From the NCBI RefSeq assembly GCF_021462225.1, contig NC_061813.1:18996442-19060441 (forward strand): DNA of 64,000 bases. The letters run 5' to 3'. How positions within the stretch are numbered: position 1 is the first letter of the stretch; each line of letters opens with the position of its first letter. The translations under genes and the position numbers were made by a program. The notes below the pieces were generated by a model that worked only from the letters and a program-made list of their open reading frames with translations, made no database searches and had not been told where the DNA came from. This document shows, piece after piece, positions 11,762 through 23,044 of the stretch. The DNA comes from Girardinichthys multiradiatus (taxonomy: Eukaryota > Chordata > Actinopteri > Cyprinodontiformes > Goodeidae).

Positions 11762-13196
11762 CTACAGACACAATGACAAATTAAAACACACACAAAAGCA
11801 ACAAAATATGATTCAATATTTGTACCACAACACAGATACTGAAGCGAAAACCCAGGGAGAGATAAGGAAAAGCAGAACAAAGGAAAAAAAAAAACAGAAA
11901 GGGATGCAGACACGGAGAGAGGTATAAATCAGTGTTTTAGTGCTGTCTAGCTTCCCGTGGGTTGTATTGTTGAATAATGTAGAGGTTCCAGTCAGTGGAC
12001 TTAAACTACAACATCTAGGTAAACAACCATGCTCTGGCTTTTTCCTATTTCATCTCTCCTTTTCTCCACAGAGTCACTTTGCTTCTAAAATGTGGCGTCT
12101 TCCTCATATCACTGGCACACACATACGGCAACAGCAAGTTCACACAAAACTTGCTCGCTGTGCTTTGTTTGATCACATCCATCCACCCTTTACTCCCCTC
12201 CTCCTTCCATCATTTTTCCATCCCTGCTTTCTCTTTGTCTCCCCCTCCCTTGTGGATGCTTTTTCTGTTCTCTCTCTTTTCCATTTATGCAGAATTATTC
12301 ACCGTTTGCTGCAAATCTCTGAAGGAACGCCTCAAACTTTCCAATTGTTCTGCTTCAAAAGCATTACCATAACAGTCTGTTCTCTCTCAAGGAAAAAAGG
12401 CATTGCTCTTTTTTTCACACAACCTGTGTGATATTTGTGTAAAAAAAAGAGATAGCTACAGCGGAGAGGGGAAAAAGTGACAAAATTGAAGAAATACGTA
12501 AGTTTGTGATGTGTGTGTACGTGCAGGTTGTGTGCATAAGTGTGTGCATATTTAAGCTTTGGATATGCAGCTGCAATGCACAGTGCAATACAGCACAAAG
12601 ACCAAACATGCTTTGAATTTTGTTTTCTCACAGGCAACTATATGTGCATACATGCTTGACTGATTTCCCCTGAATTAATTATTTATTGACCCAAGGCTGC
12701 AGTTTGACATTCTGCTGGCTAAAAACAATGGAAAGACCACCTCATAGATTGATATTCATTTTCTTTTAGAACCTTGGATACTTTTTGTTTCCATAGTATA
12801 GGGAAGAAGGCAGAGAAGACCATGATGTACAATCTAATTGGTTGACCCATCAGAAGCTCTTTCGTTCCTGCTATGTTTAATTCATAAAAATATGCTTATG
12901 CTAGCCACAAAAGACAAAGATTGCTGCTGTAGGTCTTTTCAAACTAACTTTAATTACCGAGACCTTAAAAGGCAACTATCTTCACAGCAATGAAATAACA
13001 TTGCAGAATGACTAATGAAATTGGAAAGATCCTGGCTGTGCAGGCAAAAACAGACATCTTTACTTAGATTAAAGTCCTGCCACAAGGGAAGCTACATTGG
13101 AATGGGCAACTTAAAATACTGACACAGATAAATTTGCTTTCACCTCTGGTAAAATCGCAAACAAGTTAATTAAAACAAATGTATCTTTTACAAACA
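11762..13196 (-). other. tpk1: tpk1 intron, first part
   Basis: Intron between tpk1 exons 14431-14503 and 11666-11761 (about 2.7 kb in all). This part has no recognised transposon. The 163-codon frame at 11940-12431 and the antisense frames at 12332-12637 lack any domain, are rich in pyrimidine-run residues and are treated as chance. Confidence 0.6.
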
Positions 13197-13475
13197 TTGG
13201 CTGGGTTCTTTCTGCATGGAATATGCACATTCCTTTGAGGTATGCCAGACTTTACCCCAAAGTCTAAAACTATCTATGTTAGGTTAATTGGCCACTCTAA
13301 ATTGCTGTTTGGTGTGAGTCATGCATAATTTTTTGTATGTCTCTGTATTTCCCTTGACGGGCGGGTGACCAGTCTATGGTGTACTCTGCCTCTTGCCCAT
13401 TGAATAATGGACAGAGGCACCCTTTGAGGAATAAGTGAGTATCAAATATAGATGGATGTTTAGAACAAAATCAAA
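13197..13475 (+). mobile_element. SINE-like fragment
   Basis: Plus-strand text follows a common fish tRNA-SINE body: 'GGGTTCTTTCTGCATGGAAT' (13203), 'TTAGGTTAATTGGCCACTCT' (13279), 'GGTGTGAGTCATGCATAA', a 'GACGGGCGGGTGACCAGTC' block (13357) and the tail 'GATGGATG' near 13451. The tRNA-like head is missing, so this is a 5'-truncated or decayed copy. Confidence 0.65.
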
Positions 13476-13499
13476 GGTTGTACAGATACTGGTACCCCT

Positions 13500-14130
13500 T
13501 ATAATCACTAAATGTATGTTTTCTTTTATAATTTACTTCACGTGGGCTCCATAGCAACCATTAGATGTTATCTAACTGCCAACTAGTTGTTTGGGGAGCA
13601 GGACAACTTTAACTGGAACTGTGTGCTTTGGTTAGATGAGCATAAGACTGAGCTTTTCAGTAAAAATCATCAAGGTTAATGTGGTGTCAAACAAAGGAAG
13701 AATATTTGAAGAAGCACCTCTTGCTCACTTTTATGTATTGTGAAGGATACTAGGAACTTTCTTAGGTTGAATGGCATTATAAACTCTTATAAATACCAGC
13801 ATATTTGTTAACATAATATGGTGGTGTCTACCAGTAAAATAAAAATGGGATCAATATTGTGTCAGGATAATGATCCAAAACATCGAAATGGCCATGTCAG
13901 CCTCCAACCAAACTCTAACCTGTGGGATTATTTGGAGAAAGCATAAGAGAGGACCCAAGACTCTAGAAGATCTAGAAAGATTATGCAAAGAAGACTGGAG
14001 AAAAATCACACTCTCTGACCTTCTGAAATGTCATAGGAGAAGGCTAATGCTGTCCAACCGGCCAAAGCAGGGGTTGTGCAAACTGTTAACAGCAGGGGTA
14101 CTAACAATTGTGCCACCAGTGATTTTCTAA
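13500..14130 (+). pseudogene. Tc1-like transposase remnant, C-terminal half
   Basis: Plus-strand Tc1/mariner relic inside the 2.7-kb tpk1 intron. 'GTGCTTTGGTTAGATGAGCA' (13623-13642) encodes the first catalytic block (VLWLDE-H). 'CAGGATAATGATCCAAAACA' (13863) encodes the second (QDNDPKH). The downstream frame 13870-14130 carries a typical C-terminal helix (TLEDLERLCKEDWRKI). The sequences are in different frames and broken by stops; the N-terminal DNA-binding part is absent. Confidence 0.75.
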
Positions 14131-14430
14131 ATAACAATAATTTCTAAACACTAAATTGTTCTTAAATTAAAAGTTTGAGTTTTCAAAAGATTTCAACCGT
14201 GAGATTATGTTTTTGTTATAAAATATACATTTATTTTAAGGCTTTTTGCACATCTGAACCGCATTGCATTTCGAGTTAATAAAAAGAAGAGCTGTAAATG
14301 TGTCAGACTTCCTTAAAATGAAATAGACAGGAAATTATGAGATACTTTGTTCTCAGTCCTGCTGTATGACTGTCTAAAATCATATTTCTTCGGTGTGTAC
14401 AACTGTGTGCGGAAAGTTTGATCCACTCAC

Positions 14431-14503
14431 CTTGTCTGCATAGAAAGCTTTAACCTCTGCTCTAATGGAATCAAAATCCCCACTGATGTAGTCTGGAAGA
14501 AAG
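14431..14503 (-). CDS. tpk1: tpk1 exon: thiamin pyrophosphokinase, SGDFDSIR catalytic segment
   Basis: Coding exon of 73 nt. Minus-strand acceptor CTTACATCCAG before CTTTCTTCC; donor GACAAG before GTGAGT. With the two bases AA carried from exon 39036-39105 it encodes 25 residues, NFLPDYISGDFDSIRAEVKA then FYADK. The GDFDS motif is the signature of thiamin pyrophosphokinase and its aspartates bind the metal/nucleotide. A second AG (TTCTTCCAG before ACTAC) lies 11 nt inside the exon. I reject it as the main acceptor because it breaks the phase with the preceding exon and loses the conserved F-L-P, but low-level use is possible. Confidence 0.92.
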
Positions 14504-15724
14504 CTGGATGTAAGGACAGAAAGAGATGGTGAGTGACAGAAGGAGAGGGTTAAGATTGAAAAAGAGTGCAAGTCAGAGATAGAAGGGGAGAAACAACATT
14601 GGGGCATGTGTCAGTTCTTTGATCTGTGGAGACGAGTGACGCCGCTGGGGGAAGACGCAGAGACATGGAAACTGACAGGGTGATTCTCGGTGGTGCTGAG
14701 CCTGGCCCTGTCATGCTCACAGGGCTAGCAGCAGATGTAAAGATTGATGGAAAAGCACACCAAAGCATACATGGCAGCATCCAGGAGCAAAAGTACATGT
14801 TTTGCTCTTATAATTAGGTACATAGGGCCTGATAAACTGAGACACATCAACACTGCAGAGTAATTATAGGCTTGGGGGTAAATTTGTTCATTAGTCACAA
14901 ACATTGTAATAAATATGTGTCTATTGCTTTCACTCTCACACACATGCAAACATAGCATGACTTCCTTGGTGTAAATCAAATTAAACCAGTTTTATTAGTT
15001 AATTCTTTTTTTATGTATTCTTTTGATGACTATAGTTGATTCTATTGCAGTTTTTGCTTTATATGTGCTTACAAATAAAGGAGTGATGAAATTGTTTATT
15101 GTATATACTCCCTTTTTATGTGGACTAATGATTTAGGTTCAACACTGCTCAAACGTTTTGATATAACACAGAAAAACAGGTATTGCCTGGATATAGATCT
15201 TTTAAAAAGTAATAGCTTTTCCTGCACATTTAATGTCTCATTTATGTAAATTTAAATTCCAACCTGATTATTCCAATAGTTTCCAAAGCTAAAGCAAAAA
15301 TCACTCTGGAAATATGTTTGTTAAACCTCGATTAAACTTTTATTTCTGTCTGACTGTCTGTCTGTCTAACACTGCTATACGTTATTGCAGTAAGTAAGCT
15401 CCAAGGTAGAGCAAGCATCACAACAGAGTAAAGAAAACCTTCACTGCAAAGGCTTTTGTTGCAGCATTTACATATTTTATTTAAATCTAATCTAATCCAC
15501 TTTTAATTATAAAGTTAAAACACAGGACTAACAAGCTGTACATATGAATAAACAAAAGGTTTAGTAAATAAATAGTCACAAGGTGTAGAATACAAACAAT
15601 ATAAGTAGTGTATAAAAATCAGATGAACACAGAAAAAAGCATAAAATTAATCAAAATGAAGTAAAATCACATGTGGTGTCAAAACGCACAGCCAAGAGAT
15701 GGGTTTTCAATTTAATTTAATATA
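14504..15724 (-). other. tpk1: tpk1 intron (24.5 kb intron, 3' part)
   Basis: Intronic, AT-rich. Apart from a short CTGT-type simple repeat near 15347-15366 nothing is recognised. The frames at 14550-14979 have no domain. Confidence 0.5.
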
Positions 15725-17220
15725 ACTTAAACTAATTTTATTAGTCCCGAAGGGAAATGACACACTGTTGTAACTCAAGATATCTAAGTTTCCTCAAAGA
15801 GTCGGAGAAGCCTCTGCCTAAAGAAACACTGTTGTTGTATTTCTGTCTAGTTAAGAGCATGCTCAGCGTTGAACCTTTATGTTCTTCATTTTCAGAAGCA
15901 TTCATCATTGTACAATCGTCATTTGAGGCTCCAGAGTAGTATCCAGAACAGAGCCAGCTTTCTTTCTCAGCTTATCGAGGTTTTTGAAGTGAGTGTATCT
16001 AATGCTTCTACCCCAACAGATGAGGGCAGAAGAAATTGTACACCAGACTTATAGAGGATCTGCTACATCTTGGTAAAAATGATTATCCTCCTCCACCACC
16101 TCCACTTCTTCTCCCATATTGGAAATTGTGTTTGATCTTTAATTTGTTCACATTCAAGATAAGATTATTTTACCCACACCGTGCCACAAGGTGATCCACC
16201 AGCTTCCTTCTCCATCTCTGATACACCCAACAAGTGTAGAGTCATCAAAGTTTTTCTGCAGATGACAGGACACTGACTTGTATTGGAAGACTGAGGTGTA
16301 ACGAGTGAAAAGGAATAGTGAGAGTATTGTCACCTGTGGTGCTCCTGTGTTTTAGCTCCTAACCCATGAAAATAGGCAGACTGTGGTGTGTCCTGAAAAG
16401 TGCTGGTTTACTTACTCAGGTGAGCTTTCAGGAGTTAACTCCCTTTATTATGTGGGATGTCAGGGCAACAGGTCTATAGTTATTAAGGACTGATGGAAGA
16501 CCTTTCCTAGATATCAGAACAAGGAAGAATGTCCACCATAGTACTGGAACATTTGTTTGGGTAAGGCTAAAGTAAAAGAGGTGCTACAGAATCCTACATA
16601 GATGTTCGGCACAGGACTAGTTTTGGTTCAGTCTCCCCAGCTGCTTCTTCACCTGACTGCTAGAGAAAGAAAGGCAGGAGAGGAAGACAAAGAAGGTCCT
16701 AGCATCTCCTTAGCTGAAGACAAAGATGGAGCAGCCGCATGGTCCTTGATCGAGATGAAAAATGAAACATCTGAGGTGCAACAAGAAAGCTGAGGGTCAA
16801 GGGAGGTTTATTTGTGTGGGAGAAAAGAGAGGATGATGCTCAGCGTTTTCTTGTTCCGAATCTATTGAAGAATATGTTCAACTCATTGGCCCTGCCTAGT
16901 ATTCTATTTATCTGATCCTCCTTCTGCTTAAAGCCTGTATTCTTCTTCATCCCTGACCACACATCTCCTGTGTTCTGCTGGAGTTGGTTCTCCAGCTCTT
17001 CCTGTAAGCCTCATTGCTGTCTTATTTTTAAGCAGATTCCTCAGATCACCGGTGATCCAGAGTTTGTTGAAAAAGCACCTGATGGTTCTGAGGTGGATGA
17101 TGCTGCCCACACAGACTTTTAGATAGTATGTCACACACTCAAGCATGGTATTGATGTCTGGCAAAGTGCATTCCTGTATGTAGCATTACAACAACTCCAC
17201 AAAGCATTCCTTACAATTCC
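15725..17220 (-). mobile_element. Degraded LINE-like repeat, antisense
   Basis: The left end reads 'TTTTATTAGTCCCGAAGGGA' near 15736, the complement of a LINE 3' end (TCCCTTCGGGACTAATAAAA) that is also present in the opposite orientation near 18917. The following 1.4 kb contains blocks reminiscent of the rest of the same family, for example around 16195-16330 and 16960-17130. The reading frame is too broken to show a clear RT motif. Orientation comes only from the 3'-end signature; the right boundary is approximate. Confidence 0.45.
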
Positions 17221-18759
17221 TTATTTTTCACAGCTTACATCTGAACAAGGGGTTCATTACCCGAGAGAAGAAAAACAAGATCTTGATCTAATTTTCCAAG
17301 AGGTCCTGCAACAGAGGGGTATTCATGCCTGACTTTTACATAAAACAAATACACTTTTTTCTTTTGTTTTTCTTCTGGCATAACGGCTGACAAACTGTTG
17401 AAACACTGGAAGTGTACAAAAGAGTGAGGCATGGTTAAAATCTACAGATATTACTAGAGATGCATTGGGTTGTTGTGTTTGTAGCTAAGCAATAACTTAA
17501 CTGCTTGAGCATCACAAGCAGAGTCAGCAACAGCTGATGGAATTTATATGGTTGCTGTGGTAACACAAGTAAACTCTCATGGTTCATTTTATTGCTTTCA
17601 TATTATTATTTCATGTTTCATATTATAACCAGTTCAACATCCCAGCTGCAGGGTCGATAAAAGTACAGTGGCATGTCCTGCTTTACACCATCTGTTGTTG
17701 ACAACAACTGCTAATCCCACTCCTCTGTTTTTCCTATTCCTTTTCAAACCTCTGTTTTCTCACATAGTCAGGAAGCCAGGCAGAGAGACGATGGGGCCAG
17801 TGATATGATCCCGAAGCCACATATCAGAGGAAATTATAATATTTTATTCCTTATACTCTGGCTGGATTCTTGTCAGAGCTGTAAGATCATCCATTTTGTT
17901 TCCCAGAGATCTGGCAAACAAGTCCCCGTTATGAGTGATGAAGGGCATTGCTTGAATTTCCTCCTTCTCTCTCTTCATTGTGCTACTGCTTCGCATCCAC
18001 TATGTCTCTTTTTTAGTTTATCTAGGATTCGGGGTCACAGTTCAGATAAAAACAAAAAAGAAAAACTTTTAGGTTGCTATGGTTATGGTTAAGGGCAGAA
18101 CATAGTCGGGGATACCTGACTCCATGAACGCCCGTGCGGACTCAAAGCGGACGTCTGCCAGACATGTCTGCACAAAGATCAATTTTTACGACCAGTGTCA
18201 CAATAAACTGCTCGGTGGGAAAAAGGCTCCACATCACACTTTGAATGCAGGTAGTGTCACCTCCACTCTCTGCGCTATACTGACAGCTGTATTCCCCTTT
18301 TTCATCCCTAGTGTGGTTTAATGGCCTTTAATACCACCTTCTTTTTCTATTGTTTTTCCAAAGCTACACGGCAAATTAGCTCTGCCTCCCAGTTCGATGA
18401 CGCCATGGAACAAAATTTTGAAAATGTACAAATTTGTATGAAGAAATGGGGCACATAAAGTCACACAAAAAAAAAAGATATCTGATGTAAAAAAAATTGA
18501 AATACACAGACGATTCACACAGTACCACTTCCGAGTAACTAGTTTTGCATAAGAATGAATGTTGCCACAAAAAAGCCACAATATTTTTTAATAAAGGCAA
18601 ACTCTTGAAACGAAATTATATGCTTCCCATTCTACAGCTGGAAACTGAACCACAAATAAGTTTGCAGTCTGGGGGCAAAGAGTTGCAGTGGCCTAACAAG
18701 AAAGAATAAGGAAAGGTAGTTCAGGGTTTAAAATTTTAATTAAACAGTTTTGAAAAACC
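17221..18759. other. Intronic sequence with a small GC-richer patch
   Basis: Mostly AT-rich. At about 18105-18290 there is a CpG-bearing patch that is open in frames on both strands (plus 18124-18321; minus around 18180-18070 reads TCLADVRFESARAFMESG between an AG and a GT). No family is recognised, so no exon is called. Confidence 0.4.
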
Positions 18760-18970
18760 ACAAGCCTTTGCATATCGTCCTACAACAACAGAGTGTCTTC
18801 AGTCAGAGGCTTCTTCAGATGTGTTGTAAGACGGAGCGCTACAGGAGATCCTTCCTGCCCACAGCAATCAGCATCTACAACGGCTCTCTGAAGAAACCTT
18901 CATAATGAGCTATAACAACATTTATTTTCCCTTTGGGATTAATAAAGTATTTTTGAATTGAATTGAATAT
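18760..18970 (+). mobile_element. 5'-truncated LINE 3' end
   Basis: Short plus-strand LINE tail. 'AGACGGAGCGCTACAGGAGA' (about 18830) through 'TCCTTCCTGCCCACAGCAAT' encodes the usual C-terminal residues (T-E-R-Y-R-R-S-F-L-P-x-A-I-x-x-Y-N, with changes). It is followed by the 3' end 'TTCCCTTTGGGATTAATAAA' and a short TTGAATTGAATTGAAT repeat tail. Extreme 5' truncation is normal for target-primed insertion. Confidence 0.65.
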
Positions 18971-19214
18971 ATCGCAATTCTTTGTTTTGATTTCAAATAT
19001 TTGTGTGCTGGTTGGCATAAACCTCTCATGGATGATAGTGAAATCAGCGCAAAGGTGAAACTTAAAACAAATCACTTTTAGACAGCACTTTTGTCAAAGA
19101 TGCTGTGACAATTAACAATTAAAGGTGATAAGTTGTGTGTTTGATTCTGAATAAGGACTTGGATGATGCGGTCAGGTTTAGCATTCAGACATTTTAGTCC
19201 TTTATCAACTACCT

Positions 19215-20221
19215 TGTTGGGACCCCAGCCATGGGTTACAACATTAAAGTCCAGTAAGAACTTTTCTGGAACTTTTAAAATAAATTGCATTAACCTACTT
19301 CCAGCAGAGCCAGGAACAGGAACAAGATAGATAACAGCGGACTTCCCGTGACGTCACTGTTTGAATAAAAAACCCGCGTCCCAACAAACACACCTCTTCC
19401 ACACAGGTCCCCAGCGGAACTGGAAGGAGAGACACAATATGCTAATGTCTCCTTGCTGACAAGCAGACATAACTCTTCAAACTGGAACCATTAAGACTCA
19501 CGTATCCAGAAAGGTTTGGTTCTTATTCAAAATAATATTCCCTTAAATATGATTTTTCTATTTCCTTAATGATATTTCTTTAAGTATTATTTATTAAATA
19601 AAGGCAGCTAATTAAACACTGTTGAGAATTGGTCATCCAGAAGGTTGGTTTTATTCAGCAAATCATTCTTTAAAATGTTGTTTTACCAAAATAATGTTTT
19701 ATCTGATCTTGCATCGTGAACGGTTGTTTGAAGGCATACCAATTGTTGCCCAAGTTAGTTCCAAGACTAACTTAACTTTATTTCCAGATTCTTCAAGAGA
19801 ATCCTTGCTTCTCAAACATAAACATTGCATGGTAATATTGCATCACTCTTTTTATCAAGGTTTTCAACCATCTTTGATTCAGTTGTTCATATTGTTCATA
19901 GCCCATTCATTTTCCTTAGTCTTTCATTCAGCTTGATAGTTTAGTTGGGTTGTTTTAGCATAGTAAAGAGTTTGTTGATTGAAATATGTTTGACTTTGAG
20001 TTGACCTATTTTTGTTAACAAATTCTTGTATTTTAAGAAATTGTGTGAATTCATTCTGTGTGTGTACAGAGTTTTACTGTTCAATAATACCAGAGCTTGG
20101 CTCATCCCGCCTTATTGGGCGGTGGTATTCACAGGACAACCCTTAACAGACCGAAATATTATTTAATAAAATATTTAAGTATTAATACTAAATATCAAAT
20201 AATATATTCATAATCACAACA
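19215..20221 (+). mobile_element. Solo LTR-like element, copy A (about 1 kb)
   Basis: Begins TGTTGGGACC and ends AATCACAACA, so it has the TG...CA ends and short terminal inverted repeat typical of an LTR. Flanking tetranucleotides are ACCT (19211-19214) and ACCC (20222-20225), a 4-bp target duplication with one change. Inside are a TATA-like stretch (GAATAAAAAACCCGC, about 19361) and an A-rich polyadenylation-type stretch (AATAAAGGCAGC, about 19599), both in plus orientation. The body matches copy B (47799-51679) and copy C (63537-64000). Copy A lacks about 0.8 kb present in copy B after 'CTCTTCAA.CTGGA'. It carries about 280 bp (about 19759-20036) that copy B lacks. No gag or pol adjoins it. 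Confidence 0.75.
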
Positions 20222-22660
20222 ACCCATATTGGTAAGCATCAGAAAACTTACTCAATTCTAGCAACAACTCAAAATATCTACAAGAGTCGCAAGCTCAGTA
20301 TGTGTTGAGAAAAACTGATTTTTTCTCTGTGCCCACTGTAGTTGTAAAGTTGGGTAAGATAGACATTTCAATTTCTCATTATAGTTTTCTCTGTTAATGC
20401 CTTTAATGACAAATAATGCTTCAGAGGACCACAAATATCAAAAGATGTAGATAAAGCTTTTTGACTGGGAATTACAGCTAGGACACATCTTATATGTGGA
20501 AAGCAGCCAACCTACTTGTAACTCTAATGAAAGATCGCTGGTTTATTAAATTACTATGGAGTAAAAAGCTAAAGTTAGACCAGCTAAAAGCTCCAGACTG
20601 GCACATAACAATGGTGCATTATCAGATTCAGAGTGGGCCTATTTGTCAAGCTAATAAGAAAGTATTCTGAAATATGAAAATAAACTAAGTAAAAATATGC
20701 CTGTAACAAGAAGCAGATGGCACACATGACTGTAATCTGAAGGGTCCCATATTTGCAAAATCATGTTTCTGGGCAGAATAACTTATTTTCGGTGTGGTTT
20801 TGGCATTTACTCTTAAGGAAATATACCAAAATAAGTGCCTCAACCTTTTAATAAATCTAAGTGTGAATCTACATGTACAACATAACTTTAATGCTGCACT
20901 TCAAAAAGGAAATTATGCTGTTTTGCTAACCAAGAGGACAGCTGACACACAGCAGTGGCTCTAGAGTAGCACAGTGTAAATGTGAATAAGGCACCGATAA
21001 GCGTTTTAGTGTCACATTCAGACAGGATGCTCTTAAATTAGTGGCTTCTCTAATTAACATTTTAAAGGTAGTTCTTGTTTTAGGACTTAAAGGACATGAC
21101 TGGCATAAGACAGGGAACTCCTCAAGGACAAGAATTAATAATATATTTATGGATAAAACAATAACCTGAGTTTAGCCCTAATTTAAATGCAGTTATGGAT
21201 GTACTTCAATAATTTCACCAAGGTTTTATTGACATAGGTAGAATTAATATTTCCACAGATGAAAAGCTAAGTGTGCAGAAGGTCTGTGAATGGCAAAGCT
21301 TTTTAGCTTTGGATTGTCTAAATCTATTTTCTTAGATCTTAGTTTTGAGGCAACATGAACTACCAGGGAGAAGGATTTAAAATTTGCGGTTTCTTTTATT
21401 AGTAAAAAGAGCCACAAGGCTCCTCTACAGAGCAGAGCATTATGTCAAAAGAGATTATTACATTGATATGTGTGTGCATTTGTGGTCATGGGGTAAGAGC
21501 ATGCAGGGCTACGGTTGCTGCTATCTGAAGGCATTAGCAGGTCTGACACTACGATTTTATGGTTGGCTGGGTATTCTGTTTGTGTGCATTTGTTTGTGAG
21601 TGCTTCACAGCAAGCTGCGAAAGCTATGTTCCGGTCGGTTGAAAAAAGAGATATATGAGGATTGTTCTCTCCTTTCCCTATTCTGCATTCCCATTTGCTC
21701 CAACAAGATACACCAAAACAAAACAACACTGAGTGTGTGCAATCAGCTGCTACACACGTGCACAAAATAAACACACCAAAAAAAAAATCATGCTTAAGGA
21801 AACAACTCCACCCAAATTGAGGCAAAGTATGATCCATCTGCAAATCTTTCTCTTACAGAGGCTCATTAAAAGAGAATGTGATCACACACACTTATATAAT
21901 ATGCACAATTTGAAGCAAATAAGCAGGTACTCATACACAGGGACTTTTTGTGACTTGTTTTATTAAATAGAGTGCCACAATTGCATCTTCATTCAGAAAT
22001 AACCTTCATGTGACTGATGGGAGGAGATGTGTCACAAGGCTTGATCAGTGCTATGCATAAACACATGCACAAAACACAATACACACTCATACTGCACAGA
22101 CCTCTTTGTGACCTCCATGCAAGCCACATTTGGCTGCTAGTAATTGACCAGGCGAGATTCTAAATTCAGCATTTGTGTCTGTGTGTTTGGGCGTAAAAGC
22201 TGTTTGCGTTGTGTGTCTGCATCTTGTGTGGCTGACAGTCTTCACTTTCACATTAATATTAACTGACAGTTTAATTTGGATGGGAAATAGAGCATTTTAC
22301 AAGCAGTTTGTCTGAGCACCAGTGGCTGGGATGGCAGTGTGACCTTTGTCTGTCTTTGCCTGTGTATGTATACGGGGTGTGAGTGTGTCTATTTGTCTAT
22401 CAGTCTGCATTTGTCTGTTTCTCTCTCTGCATCCTCCCTGTAACTTTTTCTTGATTTTCCCCCAACCAAAACTTCTTGTTCTTTGAAGGTTTCTTCTTTC
22501 CACCCTCCACTTTCCCCACATGATCTAACTTGTTTGTTTAATAGAAAACGTTCCATTTCCAAAAAATCAGTGTAGCAGAAAAAACATGTTATTTTACATA
22601 ATGCACTTTTAATATTCTAATGCATATTTTTCATCGCTGCTATCCTGCAGAACATCCTTG
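20222..22660. other. Unassigned intronic sequence
   Basis: AT-rich with purine- and pyrimidine-biased stretches. Overlapping frames at 21384-21966 have no domain. Nothing else recognised. Confidence 0.45.
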
Positions 22661-23044
22661 TACAGTCAGACGTTTATCTACACTATCTACACATTCACCT
22701 GTGTGAATGCCATATTTATTTAGGGCTTCTCATTATCCTTCATAATGGCTGCCCGAGGATACAAAATACAACCAAAGAATCAAAGAAGAATGAAACCAAA
22801 GCACACTGTAACACTGTCAAAAAATATGGTGGCAGCATCATGCTGTGGGTATGATTCCTTGCCATTTGAACTGGTCCGTTGCACTAGTGGATGGGAAAAT
22901 GAAGAAGCACTACCTCCATATTCTTTAAGTTCACCTCAAAAGAAAAGCTAGGTCAGGGATGGCAAACTCCAGGCCTCAAAAACGTCCACAATAAATTAAA
23001 GTTTTGCACCAAGTTCTTGTTTTTGCAAAACCAAATAAGTTCTA

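Noticed and set aside
11940..12431. 163-codon plus-strand frame
   Set aside because: Low-complexity, pyrimidine-run coding, no domain, no splice context; sits in a tpk1 intron.
14431..14492. Alternative acceptor for the tpk1 GDFDSIR exon (TTCTTCCAG before ACTAC)
   Set aside because: It breaks the phase with the upstream exon and removes the conserved F-L-P residues; the site 11 nt upstream fits both.
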